A program made the position numbers and the translations under genes. Positions 5,128 through 5,721 of a DNA stretch of 5,721 nucleotides are shown piece after piece (the stretch's first letter is position 1; each line of letters opens with the position of its first letter). The notes below the pieces were generated by a model that worked only from the letters and a program-made list of their open reading frames with translations, was not told the DNA's origin and made no database searches. Source of the stretch: an uncultured Faecalibacterium sp. Its GTDB lineage: Bacteria > Bacillota > Clostridia > Oscillospirales > Ruminococcaceae. The stretch spans positions 1 to 5,721 of the forward strand of contig CAKSZF010000093.1 of NCBI GenBank assembly GCA_934525405.1, given 5' to 3'.

Positions 5128-5721
5128 TCATACCTTATCCAGTGCCTGCGCGATATCGGCGATAAGGTCCTCGGCGGATTCCAGACCGCAGCTCATGCGC
5201 ACCAGCTCGGCGGGCACACCGGCGGCAGCCAGCTGCTCGTCGTTCATCTGACGGTGGGTGCTGGAGGCGGGGTTCAGGCAGCAGGTGCGGGCATCCGCCA
5301 CATGGGTCTCAATGGCGGCAAGCTTCAGCTCCTTCATAAAGGTGCTGGCAGCCTGGCGTCCACCAGCCAGACCAAAGCTCACCACGCCGCAGCTGCCATT
5401 GGGCAGGTACTTCTGAGCCAGTGCATGGTAGGGGCTGCTTTCCAGCCCGCAGTAGTTCACATAGGCCACCTTGGGGTGGTTCTCCAAGAACTGTGCCACC
5501 GCCATACCGTTGGCGCAGTGGCGCTGCATCCGAACGTGCAGGCTTTCCAGACCAAGGTTCAGCATATAGGCGTTCATGGGGGACTGCATGGAGCCGAAGT
5601 CCCGCATGAGCTGCGCGGTGGCCTTGGTGATGAAAGCTCCCTCCTTGCCGAAGCGCTCGGCGTAGGTGATGCCGTGGTAGCTGTCGTCCGGGGTGCACAG
5701 ACCCGGGAACTTCTCGGCGTG
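5128..5721 (-). CDS. metY: O-acetylhomoserine aminocarboxypropyltransferase (MetY), C-terminal part
   Basis: The gene enters from the right edge; 197 residues plus the stop are visible, about the last 45 percent of a usual 425-430 residue protein. The visible part begins [20 protein letters not shown] and continues through [35 protein letters not shown] and [10 protein letters not shown]. This is the pattern of the PLP-dependent Cys/Met metabolism family, closest to O-acetylhomoserine sulfhydrylases. The PLP lysine lies outside the window. The enzyme would combine O-acetylhomoserine with sulfide to give homocysteine and acetate. The frame is open from 5721 to the TGA at 5128-5130, so an internal Met at 5607 is not the start. 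Its partner metA follows at once. Any promoter or SAM riboswitch would be upstream, beyond the window. Confidence 0.92.
   Translation of the reverse strand, partial: HAEKFPGLCTPDDSYHGITYAERFGKEGAFITKATAQLMRDFGSMQSPMNAYMLNLGLESLHVRMQRHCANGMAVAQFLENHPKVAYVNYCGLESSPYHALAQKYLPNGSCGVVSFGLAGGRQAASTFMKELKLAAIETHVADARTCCLNPASSTHRQMNDEQLAAAGVPAELVRMSCGLESAEDLIADIAQALDKV

Overview
The window looks like chromosomal DNA from a GC-rich anaerobic Firmicute. The best fit is a Faecalibacterium-type member of the Oscillospiraceae. The basis is the style of the proteins, Gram-positive AGGAG ribosome sites, a lipoprotein signal with an Ala/Ser linker, and hairpin-rich intergenic repeats. The genus is judged from familiarity, not from a search.

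Layout. At the left edge (1-49, minus) are the first 16 codons of a C69-family dipeptidase, with a near-consensus promoter at 83-111. From 119 to 392 lies a non-coding, strongly self-complementary stretch bounded by 33-34 bp inverted repeats. Next is a lone ABC-transporter substrate-binding lipoprotein (465-1517, minus) with its own terminator at 403-439. A divergent Crp/Fnr-family regulator follows (1705-2385, plus). The spacer between the two genes holds a plus-strand promoter and a 16-bp palindrome that is a candidate operator. A second inverted-repeat element (2386-2548, 163 bp, MITE-like) starts on the base after the regulator's stop codon.

A two-gene plus-strand unit comes next: a membrane-anchored family 2 glycosyltransferase (2576-3556) overlapping by 4 bp a flavin-reductase/flavoredoxin-like protein (3553-4137). 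A strong bidirectional terminator (4139-4170) separates it from a minus-strand methionine operon, metY (partial, 5128-5721) then metA (4176-5111).

How the genes work together. MetA carries Glu at position 111, the acetyl-CoA signature. It should therefore make O-acetylhomoserine, which the adjacent MetY sulfhydrylates to homocysteine. Both halves of the direct-sulfhydrylation route thus sit together and agree in substrate. The substrate-binding protein and regulator form a plausible divergent regulatory pair, but no permease or ATPase is present, so the transported substrate is unknown. I see no CRISPR array, phage gene, transposase, tRNA or rRNA. Most of the window is ordinary. The less explained parts are the two structured intergenic elements and the orphan binding protein/regulator pair.
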